From positions 1-8,878 of the forward strand of contig CALUAU010000084.1 in the NCBI GenBank assembly GCA_943914115.1: a DNA stretch of 8,878 nt. Reading direction: 5' to 3'. The stretch comes from an uncultured Microbacteriaceae bacterium (lineage in GTDB: Bacteria; Actinomycetota; Actinomycetes; Actinomycetales; Microbacteriaceae). The notes under the pieces were generated by a model. That model searched no databases and was not told the DNA's origin. It worked only from the letters and a program-made list of their open reading frames with translations. The position numbers and the translations under genes were made by a program. Shown in pieces: positions 1 to 5,927 of this stretch (position 1 is the first letter of the stretch; every line of letters starts with the position of its first letter).

Positions 1-2
1 GC

Positions 3-36
3 CGGAAGGGGATGTTCTGCAGAACATCCCCTTCCG
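3..36. terminator. Perfect 34-bp palindrome upstream of pyrH (possible terminator or RNA-processing hairpin)
   Basis: Positions 3-36 are perfectly self-complementary about a central CTGCAG (17-22), so the RNA can form a stem of about 15 bp with a tetraloop. By the usual gene order rpsB-tsf-pyrH this would lie just after tsf, which is outside the window, so an intergenic terminator or 3'-end stabilising hairpin is the likely role. There is no T-tract after the stem (GCCGTTAGG follows), so it is not a classical intrinsic terminator. Because it is symmetric it would fold equally in either transcript. A dyad binding site for a protein is the alternative. The structure is certain; the function is inferred. 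Confidence 0.6.
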
Positions 37-97
37 CCGTTAGGAGTGCGAACACATTGCCTACCGCTAGCTGAACAAGCGGCTCGGAACTACTGGG

Positions 98-103
98 TAG
101 GCT
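98..103 (+). promoter_or_regulatory. Weak candidate -10 box (TAGGCT) in the pyrH leader
   Basis: TAGGCT fits the actinobacterial TANNNT -10 pattern and lies 69 nt before the pyrH start, downstream of the palindrome. No convincing -35 hexamer is seen at 16-18 nt upstream; the nearest, TGAACA at 72-77, leaves a 20-nt spacer. It is offered only because pyrH needs a promoter if the upstream hairpin terminates transcription. Confidence 0.25.
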
Positions 104-172
104 CAAAAAAAGAACCCCTGCGGAGCGTGTCTTTACCGGCAGCACGAACCCGCGGCGCAACAAAGGAGATCT

Positions 173-913
173 ATGTCGATCAATGGCAAACGTCGGCGCG
201 TCATGTTGAAGCTCTCGGGCGAAGCGTTCGGTGGTGGGAAACTCGGTGTTGATCCGACCACATTGCGTGCGATCGCCCAGGAGATCGCGAGCGCGGTGCA
301 GGAAGTGGAGGTCGCGATTGTGGTTGGCGGTGGTAACTTCTTCCGTGGCGCGCAGCTGGCCGATGCCGGGATGGATCGCAGTCGCGCTGACTACATGGGG
401 ATGCTCGGCACCGTCATGAACGCGCTTGCGCTGCAAGACTTCCTTGAGCAGGCGGGAGCTCCCACGCGCGTGCAGTCGGCCATCGAGATGCGGCAGGTGG
501 CCGAGCCGTATATTCCGTTGCGGGCCGAGCGACACATGCAAAAGGGTCGCGTGGTGGTGTTCGGTGCCGGCGCTGGGTTGCCATACTTCTCGACCGACAC
601 TGTCGCGGCGCAGCGGGCACTGGAAATCCATGCCGATGTCATGCTCGTCGCCAAAAATGGTGTCGACGGTGTCTACACCGCCGATCCTCGCGCAGATGCC
701 GACGCAAAACTCATCCGCAAGATCTCATACCAGGATGCGCTGCAGCGCGGCCTGAAAGTGGTTGATTCAACCGCGTTCAGTCTCTGCAAAGACAACAACA
801 TGTCAATGCGAGTGTTTGGGATGCAGCCTGAGGGCAATATCGATCAGGCGATTCGCGGTGCCGATATCGGCACGCTGGTGTCGAACTCGGTCACGGCAAC
901 CGAGACGCTCTAA
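173..913 (+). CDS. pyrH: UMP kinase (uridylate kinase) PyrH
   Basis: Cytosolic kinase of the amino-acid-kinase fold that phosphorylates UMP to UDP with ATP, an essential step of pyrimidine nucleotide synthesis; bacterial PyrH is hexameric and usually activated by GTP and inhibited by UTP. The 246-aa protein has the normal length and all expected motifs: KLSGE (13-17), GGGNFFRG (52-59), the YMGMLGTVMNALALQ helix from residue 74, GAGAGLPYFSTDT (131-143), KNGVDGVYTADPR (161-173) and VVDSTAFSLCKDNN (196-209). The ATG start is supported by AAAGGAG at 162-168, four bases upstream. It heads a same-strand series with frr and cdsA. The next gene begins 26-59 bases downstream, depending on its start. 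No damage is seen. Confidence 0.98.
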   Translation: MSINGKRRRVMLKLSGEAFGGGKLGVDPTTLRAIAQEIASAVQEVEVAIVVGGGNFFRGAQLADAGMDRSRADYMGMLGTVMNALALQDFLEQAGAPTRVQSAIEMRQVAEPYIPLRAERHMQKGRVVVFGAGAGLPYFSTDTVAAQRALEIHADVMLVAKNGVDGVYTADPRADADAKLIRKISYQDALQRGLKVVDSTAFSLCKDNNMSMRVFGMQPEGNIDQAIRGADIGTLVSNSVTATETL

Positions 914-972
914 GTTGGCGCACCGAGGTCGGCGATTCTGTGCAACTGCTGGCCTCGGGGTGCGATCGAGCC

Positions 973-1473
973 ATGATCTATTCACTGCAGGGGGTAACCC
1001 GCCGCATCGTCTATGTGGCGGCGTACGAGCTGATCGCGCTCACGCTCACCACCGGTTACATGATGCTGATGGGCCAAGACCTGGCAGCCTCAGCAATTGC
1101 CAGTGCCGCTGTTTCACTCACCGCGGTGATCTGGAATCTCGTGTTCAACTGGCTGTTTGAGCGCGGGGAAGCGCGGCAATCGCGGCGCGGTCGCAGCATG
1201 GGGCGACGCGTTCTGCACGCGGTGGGTTTCGAAGGCGGCCTGGCCCTGATTATCGTGCCGTTTTTTGCGCTGTGGTTCGGCATTTCGCTCTGGGAAGCGC
1301 TGGTGCTGGAAGCGGGCGTGCTCGTCTTCTTCCTCATCTACACCTATATGTTTGCGTGGGCGTTTGATCAGCTTTTTGGCCTGCCCGCGTCGGCCCAGCC
1401 GCATCCGAATGTCGGTTCGGTATCGCCAAATGACGCTGCCGAGCCGGCCAATGACTCGGCGCGGTGTTCGTAA
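973..1473 (+). CDS. PACE family (bacterial transmembrane pair domain) efflux transporter
   Basis: A 166-aa four-helix inner-membrane protein that matches the proteobacterial antimicrobial compound efflux (PACE, AceI-like) family, in which proton-coupled export of chlorhexidine, acriflavine or polyamines is known for some members. Two tandem transmembrane pairs are visible. The first opens with RRIVYVAAYE and ends with WNLVFNWLFE (54-63); the second opens with RRVLHAVGFE (78-87) and ends with YTYMFAWAFDQLF (123-135). The two membrane-embedded glutamates typical of the family appear as E19 and E87, E19 corresponding to the AceI Glu15 position. A polar tail of about 30 residues follows. I prefer ATG 973 because family members begin just before the first RR; an in-frame GTG at 940 with GAGG at 925-928 would add 11 residues. 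Neither start has a strong Shine-Dalgarno. The gene ends 41 bases before frr. Substrate is unknown; family assignment is from motif recognition. Confidence 0.85.
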   Translation: MIYSLQGVTRRIVYVAAYELIALTLTTGYMMLMGQDLAASAIASAAVSLTAVIWNLVFNWLFERGEARQSRRGRSMGRRVLHAVGFEGGLALIIVPFFALWFGISLWEALVLEAGVLVFFLIYTYMFAWAFDQLFGLPASAQPHPNVGSVSPNDAAEPANDSARCS

Positions 1474-1477
1474 TGAC

Positions 1478-1483
1478 TAGGAT
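1478..1483 (+). promoter_or_regulatory. Candidate -10 box (TAGGAT) for frr
   Basis: TAGGAT, a common actinobacterial -10 sequence, lies just after the transporter stop codon and 31 nt before the frr GTG. A start near 1490 would give a short leader that still contains the AAAGGA ribosome site. No good -35 is seen (ATGACT at 1451-1456 is 21 nt away), so this is a modest candidate for independent frr transcription. Confidence 0.35.
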
Positions 1484-1502
1484 GGCTTCATCCGCTGCAG
1501 CG

Positions 1503-1508
1503 AAAGGA
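1503..1508 (+). promoter_or_regulatory. Ribosome binding site that fixes the frr start
   Basis: AAAGGA sits six bases before GTG 1515. It selects that codon over the upstream in-frame GTG 1464 and ATG 1482, neither of which has a usable Shine-Dalgarno sequence. Confidence 0.8.
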
Positions 1509-1514
1509 AAATCA

Positions 1515-2069
1515 GTGATCTCCGACATTCTTGCCGAGGCTAAAGACAAGCTTGAAGGTGCCGTTCAGCACGCCATGGATGAATTTGGCAACATCCGCAC
1601 TGGCCGCGCCAACCCCGGCCTGTTCGACAAGATTCCGGTCGACTATTACGGCACCCCGACCCCGATCGGTCAGCTCGCCTCGCTGCAAGTTCCCGAAGCC
1701 CGGATGCTCGTTATCACTCCCTACGACAAGTCGGTGATTAAAGAGATCGAGAAGGCAATTGTTGCGCAGCCGAACCTGGGCGTGAACCCCACCAACGACG
1801 GCAATTTGATCCGCGTGGTGATGCCCGAACTCACCAAGGAGCGTCGCCAAGAGTACGTGAAGCTCGCGCGCGACCGTGCTGAAGAGGCGCGCATCGCCGC
1901 CCGCAACGTGCGACGCAAGGCAAAGACCGATCTTGAGGCGCTCGAGGGTGAGATCAGCGACGACGAAATCGCCCGCGCCGAGAAAGAACTCGACAAGATC
2001 ACCAAACAGTACGTCGACCGGATTGACGATGCGTTGAAGGCTAAAGAAGCCGACCTGCTTGAGGTTTAG
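1515..2069 (+). CDS. frr: Ribosome recycling factor
   Basis: With EF-G it splits the post-termination ribosome so that subunits can be reused; cytosolic and normally essential. From GTG 1515 the protein is 184 aa, the standard RRF length, beginning MISDILAEAKDK. Hallmarks are the IRTGRANPGLFDKI stretch of the first long helix, the domain II segment VDYYGTPTPIGQLASLQVPE, the ITPYDKS motif, the NDGNLIRVVMPELTKERRQE region, and a helical C-terminus ending ADLLEV. The open frame extends upstream to 1464, but that would add unneeded residues overlapping the transporter gene. cdsA follows after 21 bases. In most bacteria frr directly follows pyrH; here the transporter gene intervenes. Confidence 0.98.
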   Translation: MISDILAEAKDKLEGAVQHAMDEFGNIRTGRANPGLFDKIPVDYYGTPTPIGQLASLQVPEARMLVITPYDKSVIKEIEKAIVAQPNLGVNPTNDGNLIRVVMPELTKERRQEYVKLARDRAEEARIAARNVRRKAKTDLEALEGEISDDEIARAEKELDKITKQYVDRIDDALKAKEADLLEV

Positions 2070-2090
2070 TCACCGAACTGGACGGTTTTC

Positions 2091-3026
2091 GTGAGCGCAC
2101 CCGAGATGAACCGCAGCCCGTTTTCGGGCGAGCGGCAGCGAATCGCTGCTCGGGTGCGCTCGTTTAATTCGCGCGTTAACGAGCGCAGTGGTCGTGATCT
2201 GTTCAAGGCCACCGCGGTGGGAGTGGGACTGATTGGGTTGATGACCGTCAGTCTGGTGTTTGATAAGCGCTGGTTTGTGCTGGTGGGAACCGGGTTTGTG
2301 CTCGCACTGGTGGTAGAGCTTATTACCGCGATGCGTAGCGCCGGGCTGTACGTGCCGCGTGTTCCGTCGGCGCTGGTACCTATTGGTGTGGTGCCGCTGG
2401 GTTATTTTTATGGGCCGTCATGGCAGTGGGCTGGACTGCTGCTCGGGCTGCTGCTGGTGAGCGTGTGGCGGCTGGCTGCAAGTTGGTTTGACTCGTCGCT
2501 ACCCAGGGGGCGAGGCCTCGGGCGCGATCTGTCTTCGAGCGCATTCGTGCAGCTGTACCTGACCTTTTTGGGGTCGTTTACCGTGCTGCTGGCGGCGCAA
2601 CCGCGTGGTGAGCTGTGGGTGTTGACCTTCGGGGCTGTGGTCGTGTGCGTGGATACCGGGGCCTATATGTTCGGGATGCGCTTCGGGCGCACGCCGCTGG
2701 CGCCGCGCATCAGCCCAAGTAAAACCTGGGAAGGAATTATCGGCGGTGGGATCGCGGCCATGGTGGTCGCGGTGATCGCCTGCGCGTTCATCCTCGATCT
2801 GCCGTGGTGGTTTGGTCTCATCATGGGGCCGATGCTGACGATCACGGCGGTGGCGGGCGATCTCACCGAGTCGATGGTAAAGCGCGACCTGGGGATTAAG
2901 GATATTTCGAATTGGCTGCCGGGCCACGGTGGATTCTTTGACCGTTTCGACTCGATGTTGCCGTCGGGGGCGATGGCTTTTGCGCTGTATTTTTGGTCGG
3001 CACCGCTGATGCAAGTGAACGCCTAG
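2091..3026 (+). CDS. cdsA: Phosphatidate cytidylyltransferase (CDP-diglyceride synthase)
   Basis: Integral membrane enzyme that makes CDP-diacylglycerol from phosphatidic acid and CTP, the precursor of phosphatidylglycerol, cardiolipin and phosphatidylinositol. The 311-aa protein has a basic cytosolic N-terminus of about 40 residues, then some seven or eight hydrophobic helices. Family markers are D188-x-x-A-Y with GRTPLAPRISPSKTWEG (199-215), and the C-terminal CDS signature at 261-287, with S261, K264-R265, K270-D271, H279-G-G and D284-R-F-D287 all in place. The GTG start at 2091 is 21 bases after frr and has only a weak GGA upstream; ATG 2106 would remove five residues and cannot be excluded. 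It ends 23 bases before the DivIVA-motif gene, so cotranscription is likely. Confidence 0.95.
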   Translation: MSAPEMNRSPFSGERQRIAARVRSFNSRVNERSGRDLFKATAVGVGLIGLMTVSLVFDKRWFVLVGTGFVLALVVELITAMRSAGLYVPRVPSALVPIGVVPLGYFYGPSWQWAGLLLGLLLVSVWRLAASWFDSSLPRGRGLGRDLSSSAFVQLYLTFLGSFTVLLAAQPRGELWVLTFGAVVVCVDTGAYMFGMRFGRTPLAPRISPSKTWEGIIGGGIAAMVVAVIACAFILDLPWWFGLIMGPMLTITAVAGDLTESMVKRDLGIKDISNWLPGHGGFFDRFDSMLPSGAMAFALYFWSAPLMQVNA

Positions 3027-3036
3027 CGAGGAATGG

Positions 3037-3042
3037 CACAAT
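3037..3042 (+). promoter_or_regulatory. Candidate -10 box (CACAAT) for a leaderless DivIVA-repeat mRNA
   Basis: CACAAT ends seven bases before GTG 3050, so initiation at the usual distance would place the 5' end at or next to the start codon. The -35 candidate GTGAAC (3015-3020, 16-nt spacer) is poor. Cotranscription from cdsA is the alternative. Confidence 0.3.
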
Positions 3043-3049
3043 AGGAACC

Positions 3050-3613
3050 GTGACGAATCAAACCCCGTTTCCCACCGCGCCCCGTGGTGAGCTCGGTTAC
3101 GACCGTGAAGAGGTCGACCGGGCGCTGCGAGTGGCTCGCGAACGCTATGAGAATTTTGACAACGGCTCGGGCGGTAAGCGCCTGACCGCGAAGAGTATCC
3201 GTCACACAGCTTTTACCATGCGCAAGCGTGGCTATTCAGCTCCGCACGTGGATGCGGCGCTCGAGCGGCTCGAGGATGCGGTAGCGGTGCGCGAACGCGA
3301 AGAACGTGTCGCCCAGCTTGGACGCCAACAGTTTGACTCTGAGGTGAAGGAAGCCGCTCGCGCAGTGCTGAAGCGTGTGCAGCGCGAAAAGGGAGAGCGG
3401 TTCCGTCGAGTGTCGGTGCTGCAGCGTGGCTACTCGGTGGATGAGGTTGACGAGTTTTGTGATCAGATCGACCAGTTTCTGCGCGGCAAACAACCTATGA
3501 CGCTGCGCCAGGCGCGCGGGGTGGCGTTCACTTCGAAGCGTCGCGGTTACGACGAGGGTCAGGTTGATCTGTTGATTGACGCGCTTGTCGATGTGATGCT
3601 CGCGATTCGCTAA
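3050..3613 (+). CDS. DivIVA domain repeat protein (four GYxxxxVD motifs)
   Basis: A 187-aa soluble, charged protein built from DivI1A-type motifs like the N-terminal membrane-curvature-targeting element of DivIVA/Wag31. GYxxxxVD occurs four times, at residues 16-23, 61-68, 127-134 and 166-173. The layout is an internal duplication: each half has a short motif, then a longer unit (LTAKSIRHTAFTMRKRGY near 45-62; MTLRQARGVAFTSKRRGY near 150-167). A charged helix (about 79-117) joins the halves. There is no long C-terminal coiled coil as in true DivIVA. GTG 3050 is chosen because the frame upstream lies inside cdsA; AGGA (3043-3046) is close, and CACAAT seven bases upstream allows a leaderless transcript. 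Known family: DivIVA domain repeat proteins of Micrococcales, role not established. Adjacent cdsA suggests a membrane or polar-growth link (inference). Confidence 0.88.
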   Translation: MTNQTPFPTAPRGELGYDREEVDRALRVARERYENFDNGSGGKRLTAKSIRHTAFTMRKRGYSAPHVDAALERLEDAVAVREREERVAQLGRQQFDSEVKEAARAVLKRVQREKGERFRRVSVLQRGYSVDEVDEFCDQIDQFLRGKQPMTLRQARGVAFTSKRRGYDEGQVDLLIDALVDVMLAIR

Positions 3614-3614
3614 C

Positions 3615-3685
3615 GCGGCCGAGCGGTATTTGTGTCGACAGGGTGCATCCGCGGCACTGCATCCTGGGAGTTTCCCTCCGGCCGC
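3615..3685 (+). other. Structured intergenic region with nested inverted repeats
   Basis: An outer pair, GCGGCCG (3615-3621) with CGGCCGC (3679-3685), encloses a 9-bp stem (3639-3647 with 3658-3666, one G-T wobble, 10-nt loop). A small GGGA-GTT-TCCC hairpin (3666-3676) shares one base with that stem. No T-tract follows. It may end transcription from the cdsA/DivIVA-repeat operon or act as a structured leader for the next gene. It does not resemble the c-di-AMP (ydaO) riboswitch found before some actinobacterial wall-hydrolase genes. Confidence 0.4.
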
Positions 3686-3695
3686 TACCGTTCCG

Positions 3696-3724
3696 TTGTT
3701 ATTTCGTGACCTTTCCGTTACCGT
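3696..3724 (+). promoter_or_regulatory. Probable promoter of the transglycosylase-like gene
   Basis: TTGTTA (3696-3701) and TACCGT (3719-3724, fitting TANNNT) are separated by exactly 17 nt, giving a start near 3731 and a leader of about 28 nt with GGAAGG. CCGTT occurs as two close pairs (3688 and 3693; 3715 and 3721) around the promoter, with the reverse form AACGG at 3742, so a regulator site is possible. Confidence 0.45.
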
Positions 3725-3758
3725 TGATGCTATTGCTCCCAAACGGAAGGTGACCAAA

Positions 3759-4445
3759 ATGAGCCAGCTGCAGCGTACCGGTGCCACCCGAGCTGCGCGT
3801 CCTGCTGCTCTCACTGCGGCCCGCCGCAACCGCATGATTGCAGGCTCGATTGGTGCTTGCGTGACTGCCGGTATCGCCCTGACGGCGATTTTCCACACCA
3901 ACGCGCCCGCCCCCACCGCACAGGCAGTTGAGCTGCCTTCGGTAGCAGAGATTTCTGCGGCGAACTCGCAGTCGTACCAGTCGAACCTCGGCGCGGTGGT
4001 GCCGGTTGAGCGCAAAGAAAAGGTCAGCACCGAGCTTGAACCTGAGCCCACTCCCGAGCCCGAACCCGAGCCTGAGCCGGTAGCGTCCGACTCGGGTGAG
4101 TCGACCGCAGACAGCGGCAACTCGAGTCAGGAGCCGGCTGAACCGTCGCATGTTCCCTACAGTGGCGGCGGATCGAAGAGCGAGTGGATGGCCGCCGCGG
4201 GTATTCCCGAAGATCAGTGGGGTGCCGCCGACGCGCTCATCTCACGCGAGTCGGGCTGGAACCCAGACGCCGTGAACCCATACAGCGGTGCCTGCGGTCT
4301 GGTGCAGGCGCTACCCTGCAGCAAGATTCCGGGCCAATGGAACAACCCGGTTGACGCTCTGCGCTGGGGTAACGGCTATGTGAATTCGCGCTACGGCAGC
4401 TGGAATGCCGCGCTTGCCCACAGTAACGCCAACGGCTGGTACTAA
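3759..4445 (+). CDS. Secreted transglycosylase SLT-like / peptidoglycan hydrolase-like protein
   Basis: A 228-aa envelope protein. A basic N-terminus is followed by a hydrophobic segment (about 27-45) and a possible signal peptidase site after A54-Q-A56, so it is exported or tethered outside the membrane. Residues 93-108 are a Glu-Pro repeat that likely spans or binds the wall, followed by a Ser/Gly/Glu-rich linker. The C-terminal domain (about 141-228) has the lysozyme-like pattern EWMAAAGI, ISRESGWNP with E164 as probable catalytic acid, AVNPYSGACGLVQALPCSK, PVDALRWGNGYV and YGSWNAALAHSNANGWY; C179 and C187 could form a disulfide. This is the actinobacterial SLT or aggregation-promoting-factor C-terminal type, expected to cleave glycan strands, though activity is unproved for many members. 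Start ATG 3759 has GGAAGG eight bases upstream. A promoter precedes it and a terminator follows, so it is probably monocistronic. Confidence 0.85.
   Translation: MSQLQRTGATRAARPAALTAARRNRMIAGSIGACVTAGIALTAIFHTNAPAPTAQAVELPSVAEISAANSQSYQSNLGAVVPVERKEKVSTELEPEPTPEPEPEPEPVASDSGESTADSGNSSQEPAEPSHVPYSGGGSKSEWMAAAGIPEDQWGAADALISRESGWNPDAVNPYSGACGLVQALPCSKIPGQWNNPVDALRWGNGYVNSRYGSWNAALAHSNANGWY
4033..4080 (+). repeat. Glu-Pro low-complexity repeat in the transglycosylase-like gene
   Basis: A run of GAG/GAA-CCN codons encodes an alternating Glu-Pro stretch with one Thr. Such stiff extended linkers are common in wall-spanning surface proteins and may vary in length by slippage. Confidence 0.8.
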
Positions 4446-4465
4446 GCCGTAACCTAAGAAGTGTT

Positions 4466-4502
4466 GGTTCGGGCACAGCAATGCTGTGCCCGAACCTCTT
4501 TT
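4466..4502 (+). terminator. Strong intrinsic terminator
   Basis: GGTTCGGGCACAGCA (4466-4480) pairs with its exact complement at 4482-4496, giving a 14-bp stem with a three-base loop, followed directly by TCTTTT. It lies 21 bases after the transglycosylase stop codon and isolates that gene from the downstream small gene. Confidence 0.92.
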
Positions 4503-4533
4503 GTATGCCCGAATGCTTGTGCTACCGCCCCAT

Positions 4534-4539
4534 TACACT
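4534..4539 (+). promoter_or_regulatory. Candidate -10 box (TACACT) for a leaderless mRNA
   Basis: TACACT fits TANNNT and ends seven bases before ATG 4547, so transcription would start at or beside the A of the start codon. The gene lies just after a strong terminator and needs its own promoter. The GGAAG at 4540-4544 is only two bases from ATG, too close to act as a Shine-Dalgarno. The -35 is weak. Confidence 0.5.
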
Positions 4540-4546
4540 GGAAGCT

Positions 4547-4864
4547 ATGTCAGCGCAGCGTAACCGGTCGGGCCGCGGCAGCCGGCGACGCCACAATAAG
4601 TGGCACACCGAACCCGAACCCCTCGACATTGGCCGCATCCGGGGCGCAATGCGGCGCACCGAGGCACGTCACGGGGCCGAATGGACGGTGCAACCAATCC
4701 GCGCTGAGCGTGCACAAAAGCCCTACCGGTGCCCGGGCTGCGGGCGTGAAGTGGGTATTGGGGTGGCACATGTGGCCGTGTGGCGTGCCGACAGCATCAT
4801 GGGAGATGAATCGGCACTGGCCGATCGCCGGCACTGGCACACTCCGTGCTGGCAGCGCTGGTAG
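4547..4864 (+). CDS. Conserved actinobacterial zinc-ribbon-like small protein
   Basis: A 105-aa basic protein of unknown function, recognised as a type widely present in Actinobacteria and often mislabelled ATP/GTP-binding protein, though no P-loop is visible. The N-terminus (1-20) is Arg-rich. Then come EPEPLDIGRIRGAMRRTE and AEWTVQPI, then the conserved core CPGC (62-65), H75, W79, and RRHWHTPCW (94-102) with H96, H98 and C101. C62, C65, C101 and a histidine could bind one zinc. The ATG at 4547 is preferred because the upstream part of the frame lies in the terminator hairpin. The Arg-rich start and ribbon suggest nucleic-acid binding, as inference. It converges on the AI-2E gene with a 16-bp gap in which no clear terminator is seen. 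Confidence 0.8.
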   Translation: MSAQRNRSGRGSRRRHNKWHTEPEPLDIGRIRGAMRRTEARHGAEWTVQPIRAERAQKPYRCPGCGREVGIGVAHVAVWRADSIMGDESALADRRHWHTPCWQRW

Positions 4865-4880
4865 TGCGACCGGTGCGACG

Positions 4881-5927
4881 CTAGCGTTCGTCCTGTACCG
4901 GGATGATGACCTCTTCGACGATGATCATGATGCTCGCCGCCACAGGGATAGCGATGAGAGCGCCGAGCAGACCCAGCAGCGTACCGCCGGTGAGCGCCGC
5001 AATCACCACGATAGATCCGGGCACCTTCACCGCTGAAGACATGATGCGCGGCGACAGCACATACGCTTCGATCTGCATATACACGAGGTAGTAAATCGCA
5101 CAGATCCACCACACCGAAGATTCGGGTGTGGCTAGCAGCAGCTGTGCGATGACGATGAGCGCGGAGGCAGAGATCGTACCGACCATCGGAATGAGAGACC
5201 CGAGAAATGCCAGCACCGCGAACACCATCGGCATGGATGCATCAATGATGGTCAGGAAGATGAACGACAGCACACCGTTGACTGCAGCGAGCCCGATCTG
5301 GCCCATCACATACTTACCAACCGAACCAGTAACCTTTTCGGTGATGCGTGCCACGGTGGCTCGTTTTGAGCCTGGCGTGAGCCGGTAAAACGCCCGCTTG
5401 AGCGAGTTCATGCTGGTGATGAAGTAGGTCATCAGAATGAACACGATCATTGCGCCGAACAAGCCGTTAACGATGCCCACGCCCACCTGCAGCACACCGC
5501 CGGTGATGGCCCCGGCATTTTTCTGCAGCCAGGCGGTGCCCTCGGCAATCACCTTGTTGATATCGAGCAGTGGGAAAGTGTTGCGCGCCCACTCAGCGAT
5601 ATTCGAGTTGATGAGGTCGTTCAGGATGGCGCCGTAGCGCACACCGATCTCATTCACCTGTTCTGATACCGAGGGCACGATGGCCCACACCACGAGCGCC
5701 ACCGCTCCCGCGACGAACACAATTGTTGCCAGCATTGCCAGCGGTCGCGGCCAGCGGCGGCGCTCGAGCCATGCGATCAGCGGTTCAAACCCCAGCGCCA
5801 GAAACAGTGCAGCACCGATATAGGTGAGCACAGTCGATAGCGACGAGAGCATGCCGGCGAGAAAGACCGCCAGCAGCACACCGATCGCACCGAAAAATCC
5901 GACGCGGACGGGGTTCTCGATCTGCAT
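4881..5927 (-). CDS. AI-2E family transporter (membrane permease-like protein)
   Basis: A 348-aa polytopic membrane protein with the AI-2E (former UPF0118) family plan of about eight transmembrane helices. There is an N-terminal hydrophobic pair (about 11-47), GFEPLIAWLERRRWPR on the cytosolic side, a helix at 62-84, an extracytoplasmic helical region (85-140), and a C-terminal half with FLGSLIPMVG (241-250), then YYLVYMQIEAYVLSPRIM (279-296) and a final hydrophobic stretch from about 306. The QxExYVLSPRIM motif is diagnostic. Family members have been linked to AI-2 export, Na+/H+ antiport or envelope functions; the substrate here is unknown. Its ATG overlaps the TAA of the upstream coiled-coil gene by one base (TAATG) and no Shine-Dalgarno is evident, so translation is probably coupled. 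Confidence 0.93.
   Translation of the reverse strand: MQIENPVRVGFFGAIGVLLAVFLAGMLSSLSTVLTYIGAALFLALGFEPLIAWLERRRWPRPLAMLATIVFVAGAVALVVWAIVPSVSEQVNEIGVRYGAILNDLINSNIAEWARNTFPLLDINKVIAEGTAWLQKNAGAITGGVLQVGVGIVNGLFGAMIVFILMTYFITSMNSLKRAFYRLTPGSKRATVARITEKVTGSVGKYVMGQIGLAAVNGVLSFIFLTIIDASMPMVFAVLAFLGSLIPMVGTISASALIVIAQLLLATPESSVWWICAIYYLVYMQIEAYVLSPRIMSSAVKVPGSIVVIAALTGGTLLGLLGALIAIPVAASIMIIVEEVIIPVQDER

Noticed and set aside
46..252. 68-aa open frame across the pyrH leader and start
   Set aside because: It overlaps pyrH in another frame, has no family features, and the pyrH start has a strong ribosome site.
923..958. CCGAGG/CCTCGG inverted repeat before the PACE gene as a translational switch
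   Set aside because: Only six base pairs with a 24-nt loop in G+C-rich DNA; expected by chance.
2499..3041. 180-aa minus-strand open frame opposite cdsA
   Set aside because: His/Arg/Pro-rich antisense translation of a well-supported cdsA.
3614..3758. c-di-AMP (ydaO-type) riboswitch upstream of the wall hydrolase
   Set aside because: I could not find the conserved core segments of that riboswitch class; the stems present are simple inverted repeats.
3236..4120. Long minus-strand open frame (294 aa) with a Gly-Ser repeat
   Set aside because: It is antisense to the DivIVA-repeat and transglycosylase genes; the Gly-Ser run is the reverse reading of Glu-Pro codons.
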